This document shows positions 44,401 to 55,446 of a stretch of DNA of 64,000 nucleotides, piece by piece. Both the position numbers and the translations under genes were made by a program. Below the pieces are notes generated by a model. It was not told the origin of the DNA. It searched no databases and saw nothing but the letters and a program-made list of their open reading frames with translations. Source of the stretch: Telmatactis stephensoni. Taxonomy: Eukaryota; Cnidaria; Anthozoa; Actiniaria; Isophelliidae. Every line of letters begins with the position of its first letter. Position 1 is the stretch's first letter. The stretch spans positions 124,001 to 188,000 of the forward strand of contig JALIZF010001396.1 of assembly GCA_029948255.1 (NCBI GenBank), given 5' to 3'.

Positions 44401-47400
44401 TACATCTAAGATGTACATGTATGACACATCATGCACTGTATTTTTGATTATTTAAACGACCCTGATGTATGACTTTCTCTAACATTACCTTAGGATCTGG
44501 TCCACATGTGTGTGGGACATCATATGAATAGAAAGGCATCATATGGCAGAGGATATCAGTTGTTGAACCATGGTCTAAAACACAAAACAAAGCAAATAAT
44601 TGTGAACATAAAATGGTATTGCTGGAACCTTTAGTTGTCACTTTGTTGTTTCTTAGTAAAGGTATTAGTCAAAAATTTTCAGTAATTCACGTAATTTAAA
44701 GCTAAAACCAGAAAACAGGAGCTGGTTGTATGAAGCCTAGATAGGCACTATCTGCCAGTCAGATAAATCCTTATCCAGTGGATATAATGTATAGCTCTTA
44801 TCCAGTGGATAACTTATCCAAGCTTTGTACAACCGGCTCCAGTAGTCAAAACTTTAGCAGATTGTCTAATAAAGGTGCAGCTGGTTGATCAGACACTCAG
44901 TGCATCAAAAGTCTTTAATTTGTTTGTTTGCTTGTTTGTTAATTCATTCATTTTCTTGCTTACTTGTTGGGAGTATGGTGACTGTTTGTTTGTGTTTGTT
45001 TGTTTGGCTGTCTTTGTGTCAAACAAGACAGATTTCCAACATAATCTCAACTTATCACCAAAATTAACAATGTCAGACATAAACCTACCCCAGTTTTGTC
45101 TCCACATAAACTCTAAGTCTTGTCTTCTTGCTAAATACTTCTTGACTTGATAATGAACTCTTTGGATAAGCATACTATTAAAACCCATACGCTTGAGGAG
45201 GTATGGCATGGTGGGTGTGTGTCCAAAAGGATCTATAGCCCACCCAGACACTGGCTTGACATCTAAAGGTAAAGATAAAGAATACTTGAATGTCACTTGA
45301 CTAGTAATCACTTGTTGATGGTGAGAACTTTACCTCTTAACCCTTCTGTAGAGTAGATTTTATATGACTGTGAAAATAGCACAGTCACAGTGCATCACCA
45401 TTATCACAGAATATTCAAATGTACATGTATTTATAGACAGTACGACATTGACATGGTCACAGCACATTGCCAACCATTTCACACTCGGGCATGGCACGGT
45501 CAGTTTCACACTGATACGAAATCTGCTCTATGACATCTGCTTGTGTTTGTTTTACAGTGGCACCTCTATTAGGGGATCCCTTTAGGATCATGTCTGGACT
45601 AGGTAGCTCTTAATAGAGGTGTTCACTTTGTAAAGTAGAGGATGAAGTACATGTACATGTACAATTATGTGGGACTGAATACATTTTTGGTTAGATCTGA
45701 GCTATTTTCCCTTTGATAAAGGGTGTCTGCTCAATAAGGGATCTGCTTGATAGAAATACCATAGACTGTGATTTGTGAAAGGTATAAAAGCTGTATGGGC
45801 TAAAGAAAAGGGTATCCGGTCATCTCGCCCACGGACTGATTCGCCCACACCAATTCGCCCACACCAATTCGCCCACGCATTTCACGAATTCGCCCACGCA
45901 TTTAAATCACTTCAATCCACACCTACTACAAACCAGTCAAGGAGGTTTCATGATATAAATATGAAACTGATAGTAAAAGAACTGAAAATTAGCAAAAAAT
46001 GTTTTCAGGCCGTTCCAAACGATATCTCTAGTACACATCATTATGAACATTACGAACTTACGCTATAAGCCAAATTTAGTTCTTCGTTGATTTTTCTTAT
46101 AAAATACTTGATCTACTTGATCAATATCTACTGCCGGACTTTTTATTTCTAAGAAACGAACCAACACTATAAGAGATATTTGTTTTCGAAGTCAACCGCA
46201 CAAACCAACTCGGCGAGTTAAGTAACACGAAGACTACACGAACTTCGAGGTTATTCAGTCATGGATACAGTAACTTCAAACACACTTGTTTCTATGATGA
46301 ATTACCATTTTTAAAACAGGATCCGTCTTTCCACATTCAATAGCTTGGTTAACTTTAAACGGTAACAAAACTTAATAGAAGTTTTAGACGTGATTGTGAA
46401 TGAGGTTTTCGCTAGCAATGCTGTGATTTGACGAAACCGATTTCACACCTTGTTTGCACCCATCGTGGTAGAAGCGGACACCTTTTAAAACTTTCTAAAC
46501 CTTTTTAACTGTCCTTTACAGTGATCTAAAACTTCGAGAGAATTAAAACAAAATTTGAAAATCTGTTGTTGCCAAATCGAGTAATTACTCAAAGGTAAAC
46601 CACCAAAACCAGTAGAACTCAAAGGCGACCAGAAAGACGCCAAAGTTTTGTTTACGATACCAATATGTCAAAGTCAAAGTATCCATGCGATTTGTAGTGC
46701 AACATAAAGAAACTCCGACGGTTGATAAACTTTAAATATCAAAATATATTACATATTACAGAACTTTTACTCAAAAATCTTGATTCAGTATCGCCTACAA
46801 GGGCTTTTAATTTCGCGGGAATATCAAATTACGTTCGAATTTGTCAAGGAATCCACTTGAAACGTGGCGAAACTTTGAAGCCAAGTTTATTGTTTTGACT
46901 AGCAATTCTAAACAAAGTATTCCTGGACTAATGACCTTTGAATTTCTAATCTTTGAACGAAAGTTAAACAGAAAGTTAGTATATTTCTCTAGCCAGGATT
47001 AAAAAGTTAAAATGGCTTTTCTCGTGTTACTGAACTTTGAAAAACAGAAACATGAAAAGTATTATTAAAACATCACTGATCATATAGAAGCTATATTATA
47101 AGAAGAAAATCTGACTTTGTAAGCAGTTCGATTCGTGATCAAAACAATTGATTTCACGTTCGTGTTCATGTACTACAAAAGGATAAGCGAATTCAATATA
47201 AGTGTAAATCGAACTGAGCTACCGCCATATGAATCGAATTGACCGATGGTGGATTGAATTGACCTAGATCAAAATTACTTTGGATCGAAATGATGGTAAT
47301 TTAAATGCATGGGCGAATTGGTAAAGTGCATGGGCGAGTTTGTGTGGGCGAAACGGTCCGTGTGCGAGTTGACTGTAAACCAAGAAAAGTCCATTCAAAC

Positions 47401-50400
47401 AAGTGTGCAAGGTTTCTGGCTCAACAGAAATCAAAACAATATATTGTGCAAGGTTGCAGGGATCAAACAAAGGACCCTCCCCTAGAAAGCTGTGCACTAA
47501 ACAACTACTTGCTCCATCTGAACACAAAATCCATAACTTTATAGTAACTATATTCATCATAATATGGACAGCATAGGTCTCTTTTAACATGGAGTGAGTG
47601 CTAAAACTCTAGTGGATTAAGCAAATTTTGACATACCTTCACCCAGGTTAGCTGAAATCCACTGATGTCCTTCAATCATCTGGTCCAACATGGCATAGAA
47701 ATGAGGGTTGGATTCATCATTCATCACCCAGCCACCAGTCACTATCTCTAGTTGTCCATTCTTTATCTGCCTGGATGAGCAACAATAGACAGAGTGAGAT
47801 GACAACACTAGAATAGAGACTACGACTGAAATTTAAGCAATCTTGGAAATCAGAGGAATCAACTTCTAAAACATCCTCAGACTGTACATGGGGTCTCTTT
47901 TTCTCTCTCCTATCCTCATCAGGCTTTCTGAAATTTTGTCTCTTTATTGTGGTTTTCTTCTCCTTCCCCAGAAAAATGTGCAACCCCCTTCTCTTCCCCA
48001 TTGTGAACTACATGTACATGTAAATAAGTTTCCTTCAATTTTCCTTCACAAACAGATCCTAGAAGAGGAAGAAAGATGCACTGCAGACATGTCTACCTTT
48101 TACAATGATGTATTTTAAACAACTTTAACAGTTGTACCATTGAATTATTGCAATCATGCAATCAAGTCCAGGAACTCTAACTTGTAAGATAAAAGGTGTC
48201 ATCATCATCATCATCATCATCATCATCACCATCACCACTATGAGGAGTGGGGTGAGGGGACTTCCATATTTTCCTTATTTTTAGGATCTGTTTTAATTAA
48301 TATTTTATGCTGCCATTGGTAAAAATAGAAAAATTGATTGACCTACTCCCATTTTGGAACCTTTTTCCCCAGTGACTCACTCCTAGAATAAGGGGGCTTT
48401 CATTTATTAGCACATGGGGGGGTCTGGCAAAATTTCGTGTAGCAGTCTGCATACATTATCCACCCCCCCCCCCCCCTAGCATTTTAGTAATGATATCACA
48501 ACCCACCCTATGAGGATTCACAAAATTCCTCTACTCCCCCCCCCCCCCCCCAATTTATATGGTATATGTTACAGTGCATTCATTTTCACCAATATATTAA
48601 TAGCAGACTTGGCAATTATGTATGCTTTTATTTCAATTCAAACTGAAACTTGATTTTTATGAATGTTTACACAGTATAAAATGTGTTGTACTTTAACATT
48701 CAAAGTATCATATCACTAAAAACATTGGTTGAAATTTATATATTAAAAAAATTGTGTTGTTTCAATTTTCTGTTTTTATTCAATAATACAGCTTCCAACT
48801 CAATATAAATATCACCCCCCCTTCAGAACAAATTCAAAATTGTGCAACCCCCCCCTACCAGGCTTCTAAAAAAGACATGCCCCCCCCACAATTCTGCCAA
48901 ACCCCCCCCCCCCCATGTGCTAATAAATGAAAGCCCCCTAAGTCTGAAAATCTCTCCTCCCCAGAAGCCATCACCTAACATTATACATGATTGTACAGTT
49001 ATTCATGAATACTGTACTTACTTCAAGGCATTTCTTTTTCTGCTTTCATCAGCATCACCCCACCACATTGAGAAGTAGGAAATCTCTGCCCAGATGAATC
49101 GCCTTCTGCTGTCAGCAGCAAGAGCATCAACAACATTGTCTAAGATATGACGTGTCTGATCATGGTAGTATTGGTTTAGAGTTTTAATCCAGCCTAATAA
49201 AATCAATTTTAGATATCTACTTTAATATAATTTAATTACATTAAACTCGAAATTGAAAGTTTAATCATTTCTAGGATGCAGTGACTGAGAGGAAAATTCA
49301 ATAGAGATCTCGAGAAGACCAAAGATAACCAGACGATGTGGAAAGGGTAACTATCTATTGGTAAAGATCACACAAGACAAATGAGGAGCAACAGGAAAAG
49401 AGGGGAGAGAGGAAGGAAGGTCAAACAGAAGGATTAGGAAAGAATGGAGGGAGGGAAGGAGGGAGGAAGGAAGAAAAGACAGACAGAAGCAAGCAGGCAA
49501 ACAAGCAAGCAAGCATGCGGGTGGGCAGGTAGGTAGGTAGGCAGGCAAGAAAGCAATGTATGGAACTAAGAAATGAAGGAAGGAAGGAAGAAGTCAAGCA
49601 TACAAGCAAGGTAGCAAGCAAGCAAGGAAGCAAGCAAGCAAGCAAGTAGGGAAGAAAGGAATCAAGAAGTTAGTGAGTGTAGACATTTACCTGGGTCATT
49701 GTGAGAATGAGGTACTACAAAGACTTGTAAAGGTTTGTCAGCAAATTTTTTGTCATCATATGTTACATCCCACCCTTGCTTCCATGCACCACCATCAGGG
49801 TTATCAAAGGGAATGACGTCCATGGCATCAAGCATCTGCATGCCAAAAATAAATCATTAAATTTATTTATAATGGCAGCTATATGTGTACATTTGTTATA
49901 AATTTCAATTTTTCTACAAATACTTGATAATTGTTTGACTTCCGAAGTTCAACCAATTAAAACTAATTATTAAGTAAATAATAAATTCTCAGACCATGAC
50001 ATGTAAGTCATAGGCAACCCAAAAAGAATTAGTATACATGATTGTACGCATTTATACTTAGTTAGTTTAGAAATCATGTGTGTACTTGTATTTGTTGTAC
50101 TTACTTTGACATCTGTAGATTTCCATGATTTTACTTTTGAGAAGACACACCCATCATCCACATTTCTGGTGGTTGGTTTCTTAAGTACAAGTTTTTCTTT
50201 TGGTTTATGTGCATCATTATTTACCTGTAATTCAGGTTTTTTATAAGTTTTTGTTTTTGCCTTGTTGGTTAGTAGTGAAGATATATCATCAAGTGAAGTG
50301 TTAGTCAAGACAGTCCCTCCTTGTAAACGGTCTACAGAGTCCCGCATACGTTTTATGACTTTGCCAGACATCTGTATATTTCCCTCTAAAACTGTTAAGT

Positions 50401-52271
50401 CATGTTCTAGATTTTCAATTGGAACTCGAATTTTGCCATTAACCTGAAATTTAAGGTCAAAAGGAAAAGATTTTGGTCTTTAGTTTAAATGAACTGAAAA
50501 AGGTCCTTTGCTTTCAAATTGATACCAGAGTTTGAACCCATGATCTTGTGTCAGGCATCTTAGCCACTGAGCTACTGTGCCAAGCTCTCTGTTGAGCATC
50601 AGATATGTATGTGTTGAGCAAGGTATGTATGTGTGCGTACATACAGTATAAATTATATTGAGGTCATTTGAGATATAAATGCTGATCTATAACCAGGGTT
50701 TTTTTCCAAGTCAACATCAAATAGATGCATCATGCACATAAATTAATATCAGACCTTTTTCAGTTTTATCGTATGTTATATATAGATGTAGATTTAGTAT
50801 CCCTAAGATTTCATTTTACTTGACATTTATCTGCTTATTATTTGTATGTGATAATTAATAAAATTAATTAATTCACTGTGTTTCTTCAAAGCATGCAATA
50901 TATTTGAACATTTGCAGGAATCTGTTCGGACAGTGGCACTTTTTTTCAGTAGCTCAATTGAATTGAACTCTGTTACTATAAAATTACTATTATTAATTTC
51001 ATGTATATTACTATGATTAACTAGGAGTTAAGATCTATACAATGGAAACATCAGATGGCCAATAACATTGAGGCTTACAAGCTAAACTGTTATTTATGCA
51101 ACTGTACAGTGGCCAAGGGTTGACCCCTGAGGCATTTATGGGGCAGATTGAAATGGTTTCATGGAAGAAGTAATATTTCTTAATAGCTAGAGAGTGAGTG
51201 TTGGAACAAAGGTTCCTGAACCCCAAGAAATTGATGAAAGCACAAAGTCACAGGACAAGGGAATACAAGGATATACACATTCATGACCTTAAAAAATCTA
51301 ATCGGTGCATCAAGTCATGAATTATTGAGTTTGAGAACAGTTCAATGGAATAGTCGAGTGCGAACATATTACAAATCCCCAGGCTCTGTTCCCTGGGTGC
51401 AATCTCTCTATGAACAAAATTGATGTTTCCCCCGTCCCCTTGGGCAAGAAATATAATTAAGCAAATCTCAATCTCTCCTGTAGGTGCCCAGGGGTCAACC
51501 CATGGGGGAAGCTACTGATAGATACATTATCTAATGTGAATCATCATTGCCTGATTGCTCCCATTTGAGTGCAACGACCAGAATGCTTTGCCCCTTTCTT
51601 TTGAAAAGTAAGCTTAATAATTAATGCCAACTGTTCTGCTATTCAGGAGGAAATATAAGTTAAAAATCTCAATAACAAAAAAAATTCGTAAGCATTCTGG
51701 TAAGTTTCTTAAAACTAAAATAACGCCATCGCAAAAGACCTAGAATGAAACAACAATTTTTTATTCCAAGCAGCAACTTCAATTAAAAACTTAGAATTTA
51801 TTCGGGATTTTGTGTTTTTGTTTTTTCTTGTATCTGAAACGTCCCATTGTTTATAAACAATCGCACCTCATATCAATGATATCTCCTCGCACAACGTAAC
51901 AGCAACAAATTTTATTTTGAACGAAAACTAACTCTCTATAAACTAATCTATCGTCAGTAATGCCTGAAGTAGATATTATGAGCTGTAATACCTCTATAAT
52001 AGTGTAAATTTTAAAAGTAAATGGTATGTATTTATATAAGCTTAAAGTTAAGTCGATCATATAGAATTTGAGCTCTTACCTGAGCTTCGAAGGCTTCTTT
52101 ATAATTTGGAGTTCTACCGAGCTGGTCTACGACCATATACATTGAAAATACTAATACACAGAACATTGCACCGCCAAGTAAAGCAACCCATTTTTTCATT
52201 CTGTTTTGAGTAAAAAAAGTCACCAAAAGTCCTCTGCTTCTCGATCTCCTTTTAGATGGACTTTCCACCAT
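29457..52271 (-). CDS. MAN2A: Golgi alpha-mannosidase II (GH38), complete, 27 exons
   Basis: Trims two mannoses from GlcNAcMan5GlcNAc2 in the medial Golgi, the step that commits N-glycans to complex forms. Phase-consistent exons give 1199 aa (vertebrate forms about 1150): 52080-52271, 50105-50443, 49691-49835, 49022-49193, 47637-47770, 45089-45262, 44489-44574, 44006-44106, 43220-43352, 42953-42997, 41154-41205, 40902-41052, 40084-40266, 39217-39328, 38675-38742, 38384-38462, 37829-37915, 37113-37349, 36577-36699, 35713-35763, 35225-35288, 34877-34938, 34536-34610, 33933-34074, 33345-33481, 29953-30255 and 29457-29609. It is a type II protein: basic N-terminus, membrane segment about 28-48, stem to about 175. 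Catalytic signs are [10 protein letters not shown] (zinc ligands near His222/Asp224), [16 protein letters not shown] (nucleophile near Asp338) and [14 protein letters not shown] (zinc His near 618). The C-terminal [13 protein letters not shown] and DDNRGLGQG blocks are intact. Orthology to MAN2A1 versus MAN2A2 is not resolved. Confidence 0.96.
30300..33065. mobile_element. Outer palindromic element split by a foldback insertion
   Basis: AGATTCTGATTGGTTCTCAG at about 30389 is the reverse complement of CTGAGAACCAATCAGAATCT at about 32949. GTTGCAGG / TGCAACGCAGG and ACTTTTCTCTCG / AGAGAAAAGT pair further out. The foldback at 30524-32946 lies inside it. Confidence 0.55.
30524..32946. mobile_element. 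Large foldback element with TATCCATGGC arrays, 6-bp target duplication
   Basis: The ends TATGGTTGCCGAAATGTG and CACATTTCGGCAACCATA are flanked by the direct repeat CACTGA (30518-30523 and 32947-32952). The outer 250 bp of each arm carry ATTCGATAAT-like motifs. The inner arms (about 30850-31520 and 32010-32630) are arrays of a roughly 18-bp unit, GTATCCATGGCTATCCAT. About 480 bp of unique sequence lies between. No transposase is visible. It sits in the mannosidase intron between exons 25 (33345-33481) and 26 (29953-30255). Short [14 protein letters not shown] ORFs are products of the repeat. Confidence 0.85.
34150..34375. repeat. Repeated CAACGACCACCTCTTTACAA blocks and an M1 end fragment
   Basis: ACGACCACCTCTTTACAACG occurs three times (about 34163, 34239 and 34299), separated by partial duplications. 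At about 34347-34373 there is a lone right end of family M1 (TTTTCACACTCATACGAAAT). Confidence 0.6.
36279..36413. mobile_element. Palindromic MITE, TTTTCCATTTAGTGGAACCA ends
   Basis: TTTTCCATTTAGTGGAACCA and the inverted TGGTTCCACTAAATGGAAAA bound 135 bp in a mannosidase intron. Confidence 0.8.
39411..39807. mobile_element. Inverted-repeat element with homopolymer G/C ends
   Basis: A G9 run then ACTCCATTGTAAAAGGATCG at the left; CGATCCTTTTACAGTGGAGT then C13 at the right. Interior pairs include CCCCTAAAAGATAC / TCCTAAGAGATACA. In a mannosidase intron. Confidence 0.75.
40425..40735 (+). mobile_element. Possible tRNA-derived SINE, diverged
   Basis: A B-box-like GGGTTTGATTCCCAG at about 40471-40485 follows a weak A-box region (TGCCCGAGTGTAG). 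The body continues to about 40735 without coding signal. Confidence 0.4.
41348..41577 (+). mobile_element. tRNA-derived SINE with perfect 7-bp target duplication
   Basis: RNA polymerase III boxes are intact: A box TGGCCGAGTGG (about 41357) and B box GGTTCGATTCC (41401-41411). The body ends in an ATTTC-type repeat tail (TTCATTTCATTTCAGTTCAT). GCATTTG flanks both ends (41341-41347 and 41578-41584). It is not a functional tRNA: no variable arm or matching acceptor stem can be formed. In a mannosidase intron. Confidence 0.85.
42588..42750. mobile_element. Palindromic MITE
   Basis: CACACGGTTTCTCGTTCAAT, CACACTCGTGTGTTTTTCAA and AATTGCACTCGACC are mirrored as GGTCTCGTGCAATT, TTGAAAAACACACTCGTGT and ATTGAACTCGAAACCGT. 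The arms are about 75 bp. Confidence 0.8.
43396..43470. repeat. G-rich low-complexity tract
   Basis: (GT)n, then GGGTGGGGGTGG and an unbroken run of about 20 G, in a mannosidase intron. Confidence 0.95.
44188..44317. mobile_element. TA-flanked MITE family M1, copy E
   Basis: GAGTAGATTTCGTATGACTG and GTGAAATCTGCTC bound the element, with TA at both sides. It is about 170 bp from mannosidase exon 7 (44489-44574). Confidence 0.85.
44715..44845. mobile_element. Palindromic MITE, GGAGCTGGTTGTA ends
   Basis: GGAGCTGGTTGTA and TACAACCGGCTCC enclose mirrored CTTATCCAGTGGATA motifs. Confidence 0.75.
45351..45528. mobile_element. TA-flanked MITE family M1, copy F
   Basis: GAGTAGATTTTATATGACTG at the left, GATACGAAATCTGCTC at the right, TA flanks. 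It contains an internal duplication of the right half (TTTCACACTCGG, then TTTCACACTGAT). Confidence 0.8.
45821..47373. mobile_element. 1.55-kb element with terminal arrays of TTCGCCCAC
   Basis: The left end carries five CGCCCAC motifs (45826-45900) and the right end carries four in reverse (GGGCGA, about 47307-47368). Both arrays end on the inner side at the shared block GCATTTAAAT / ATTTAAATGC. The 1.4-kb interior is AT-rich with no ORF above about 60 codons. It lies in the mannosidase intron between exons 5 (47637-47770) and 6 (45089-45262). It looks like a non-autonomous DNA transposon of unassigned superfamily. Confidence 0.7.
48390..48941. mobile_element. Inverted-repeat element with poly-C/poly-G subterminal runs
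   Basis: TAAGGGGGCTTTCATTTATT AGCACATG then G-run at the left; C-run then CATGTGCT AATAAATGAAAGCCCCCTAA at the right. Further C-runs (48461, 48536, 48847 and 48881) lie inside. In a mannosidase intron. Confidence 0.8.
50515..50590 (-). mobile_element. tRNA-like sequence, probably SINE head
   Basis: On the minus strand, TAGCTCAGTGGCTAAG (A-box-like) is followed about 30 bases later by GGGTTCAAACTC (B-box-like). The stems do not close as a canonical tRNA, so I call it SINE-derived. A related A-box (TAGCTCAGTGGTTAAAGC) occurs on the minus strand at about 5848-5865. Confidence 0.4.
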
Positions 52272-52618
52272 CTGGAAAAGAACACCGCTGACACGTTTAC
52301 AAAAACCGAATACATCCCGATCACATTCCGATAATTAATACTCGAGCCATAAAATTTTGAAATTATTATATTCCATTAGTTGTATTATTTTTCTTATCAT
52401 CTGAATAGTTATTCAAATGTTTATCGTTCAAATGACACAAAAATCACCAAAATTTGTAGTACAAAAATGGGATACCCTTCTCAGTCGATTTCTTGTCGGT
52501 ACGTTTGTATGAGTCGATATCAAGTCGTCAGCTACGAGCGCATCCAGCACCAGAGTCGAAGTCAGTCGCTGAGGTCGTGTCTGAAGTTGTACCTGGAATA
52601 TTATTTTCCGCAACAGAA
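52272..52618. promoter_or_regulatory. Divergent promoter region and CACYBP 5'UTR exon
   Basis: The mannosidase start codon (52271, minus) and the calcyclin-binding protein 5'UTR exon (ending at the donor GAA|GTGAGT, 52618) face away from each other, so both promoters must lie in about 300 bp. No clear TATA box is seen for either side. Confidence 0.6.
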
Positions 52619-52700
52619 GTGAGTTCAATAGCATCATTTTGAATGGAATTTGTAGTCATTTTGTGCCTTTTACAAAATGTACTTGTTTATTTATTAGATC

Positions 52701-53408
52701 ATGGCTGATTTAGAAGAGCTGCGGAAAGATGCCGAAGAAATTCGCAAGTTCATTTCGACATCTGAGAGGCCACGTGTGAAGGAAGTTTTGCAGAGGGCAT
52801 TACTGTCAGTGGAACAAGAGATATCTCTCTTAGTTCACGACAAAGCTAGCCACCAAGAAGAAAAACCTGCTGAAGGAAAAGCACCAACGGCACAAGCTAA
52901 GCAACACAAGCCCTCTCTGTACACTATTGCCATATCTTCTTATGGCTGGGATCAATCTGACAAATTTGTCAAAATTTATCTCACTCTCCCTGGTGTAGAA
53001 AAACTACCAACAGAGAAGATAACATCAAAATTTACCAAGAATTCAGTGGATGTTGTCATCCATGAGCTTGATGGTAAAAACCATCAACTCAAGATCATGA
53101 AACTTTGTCATAACATTGAAGAGAAAGAGAGTTATGTGAAAGTAAAAAGTGGAAGTCTAGTGATAGTAATGAAGAAGCAGAAAGTGAAAGAAACATGGGC
53201 TGATGTAGTTTCAAAGGCCAAGGAGCCATCGTCTTTCAAGCCCAATACTGATGAAAGTGAAAAGGATCCTCAGGCCGCCGTAATGGATCTGATGAAAAAG
53301 ATGTATGACGAGGGCGATGATGAAATGAAGAGAACAATTAACAAGGCATGGACTGAGTCAATGAACAAGGCCGCTTCTGGAGGAGGTTTTGGCATGAGTG
53401 GGGTGTGA
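52701..53408 (+). CDS. CACYBP: Calcyclin-binding protein / SIAH-interacting protein, complete, intronless CDS
   Basis: An adaptor that links SIAH1-type ubiquitin ligase complexes to substrates such as beta-catenin and binds S100 proteins and HSP90 through its CS fold (family knowledge). The product is 235 aa (human 228). Residues 1-50 form the helical SIAH-binding/dimer domain. Residues about 73-165 form the CS domain, opened by ISSYGWDQSDKFVKIYLTL. The C-terminal SGS region contains MYDEGDDEMKRTINKAW, close to the vertebrate sequence. The start fits because the acceptor TTTATTAG (ending 52697) leaves only ATC before the ATG. The upstream donor at 52619 defines a 79-base intron in the 5'UTR. 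The coding part has no intron, unlike its neighbours. Confidence 0.96.
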   Translation: MADLEELRKDAEEIRKFISTSERPRVKEVLQRALLSVEQEISLLVHDKASHQEEKPAEGKAPTAQAKQHKPSLYTIAISSYGWDQSDKFVKIYLTLPGVEKLPTEKITSKFTKNSVDVVIHELDGKNHQLKIMKLCHNIEEKESYVKVKSGSLVIVMKKQKVKETWADVVSKAKEPSSFKPNTDESEKDPQAAVMDLMKKMYDEGDDEMKRTINKAWTESMNKAASGGGFGMSGV

Positions 53409-55413
53409 TCTGTCACAAGTTATGAAATTCAGTTACTCTTGTTGACGTTATAGTAACTGTAACTGTTAATAGTACCAATGAGCAAACACAAACTGAGACA
53501 TTCACATGTAAGTGAGAGTTGTAGTAAACCTAGTTCATATTTGCAACTATTAAAATGACAATATTATGACTACAGTAGAATTCCGATTTCTCTAACCTTG
53601 AAGGGAAGCGAAAACTGGTCTGATGAATTGGGAGGTTTGAGAAATCAAGGGTAAATCTACAGACTGAAACAAATCCAAGGGAGGAAAAACAATTAATTCA
53701 AGTTATTAGGAGGTTTGAGAAACTTGGGGTTCGAGGAATTGGGATTTTATTGTATCTTGTTTTCAGCAATCTATAATACTAGAGCAATATTGATAGCCAA
53801 CGTAGCAGGGGTTCCTGTTAAATTTTGGATGGAGGACTGGGGCAGAAAGGGAAGGGAAGGCCTGCAACCAAGCATTGTTTGTTCTCATTTTTGCTGTTCA
53901 TCCATGAACAGTAATCCTGGTTGTCTAGATTTGACGGTTGCACAGTGAGACAAAACAGTTGAGTTCCAGATGCTATAAGCCAATAAAAAGCTAGCAAAGT
54001 GCCAGCAAATATTTATTACTCACCTTAGCTCGCAGATAAGAAATTGTAGTGACCTAATTGAGGGCAAGATTTGAGTTATGAGTCCTAGCAAACCTAGCAT
54101 CATTGAATGAAATTCATTCCTGTCCACAGTAGTGTTTATATCTAATGGATTTAGAGAGAGTTTAACCAAAGTGATAGGAATTTAACATAAAGGCTCCTGC
54201 ATAAATGTGTTTGAACCTGAAATATGGTTCTCAATTCCCGTCCATAACTTGCAGTGTTTGTATCTACTGGATTTAAGAGTTTAGTCAAAGCAAGAGATCA
54301 GAAGTTCACAAATGTATTTGCAGCTGTAATATGGCTCTCAATTCCCTAGGAAAATTCTCAGTACTAAAAGATGTACTCATTGAAATACTAGGTAATAGAG
54401 TTTATCTACTAAAGAAATGTTTCCTGGGGCTTCTAAACAGAGAATTCTGTGTGTTTTACAGTATTGACTCGTAACATTACAATAATGTCACAGCTAAACT
54501 TCCATTTCTTTACTGTCCTTTTCTGATTGGTTTATATTCTGATGAATTATATCTGATGTTATTTTGAAATTTCTCATGTCCTCATGCATAACCAATAAGA
54601 GGCATTATGAGAACTATTAATGCTCAGTAGTAGGTACTCCCTTCCTTTCCTCTCCCCTCCCCCACTGGTAGATCCAGGGGTGGTTTCATTGTTTCCATGA
54701 AACCCCTTCAGTGTGGACATGGAACTCACCTGGGGAAATCTCTAGTCAGGCCAATCATATTCAATAAAAGTGATTGCGATGCGACATGCACTGCCATTGG
54801 CCATCCAATATAACTTGTTTACTACTTAGCCAATCAGAGAGCAGTACTATTTTGTTTTGATTCACATTTCACATTTTCATGTTTTTTGAACTATTTCTTG
54901 TCACTGATAAGTAAAGTGTATACAAAGCTTCTCAGGAGGACTAAATTTGGAGAGTTGTAGCAAATAATTCCTATCAACAGGCTTCTACACCTTTAGCTCA
55001 TAGTGATACTGTAACTTGTAAAGAAGGGTGGCCACGGTTGGACACATCACAGTAAAACAATCACTTTAGCATACAGAACTTCTAATCTGGTTGGATCACA
55101 TCTGCATTTCTAATGGTCCCTCTTCGTTTGCAAAATGTTTAAGTGTTTATTCTGAGAACTTCCTGGTGATGTGATTTGCAAGTTTAGGAACCCCCTTTTT
55201 AAAACTCTGGATCTTCAGAGGATCTGCCACTGCCCTCCCTTCCCCATTGTCCCCTCTTCCCCTGTCCCCTCTTTCCCCTGTCCCAAATTGCTGCAGAGGA
55301 ACATCTGCTAAGACTAGTTAAGGCCAGCAGAACATCTGCAGCAATTCCAGCAATATTTTCTGGAACATTGTGCACAACACTGTTGCATCATGTATCACCC
55401 CTGTAATGTGTTT

Positions 55414-55446
<33 letters not shown>

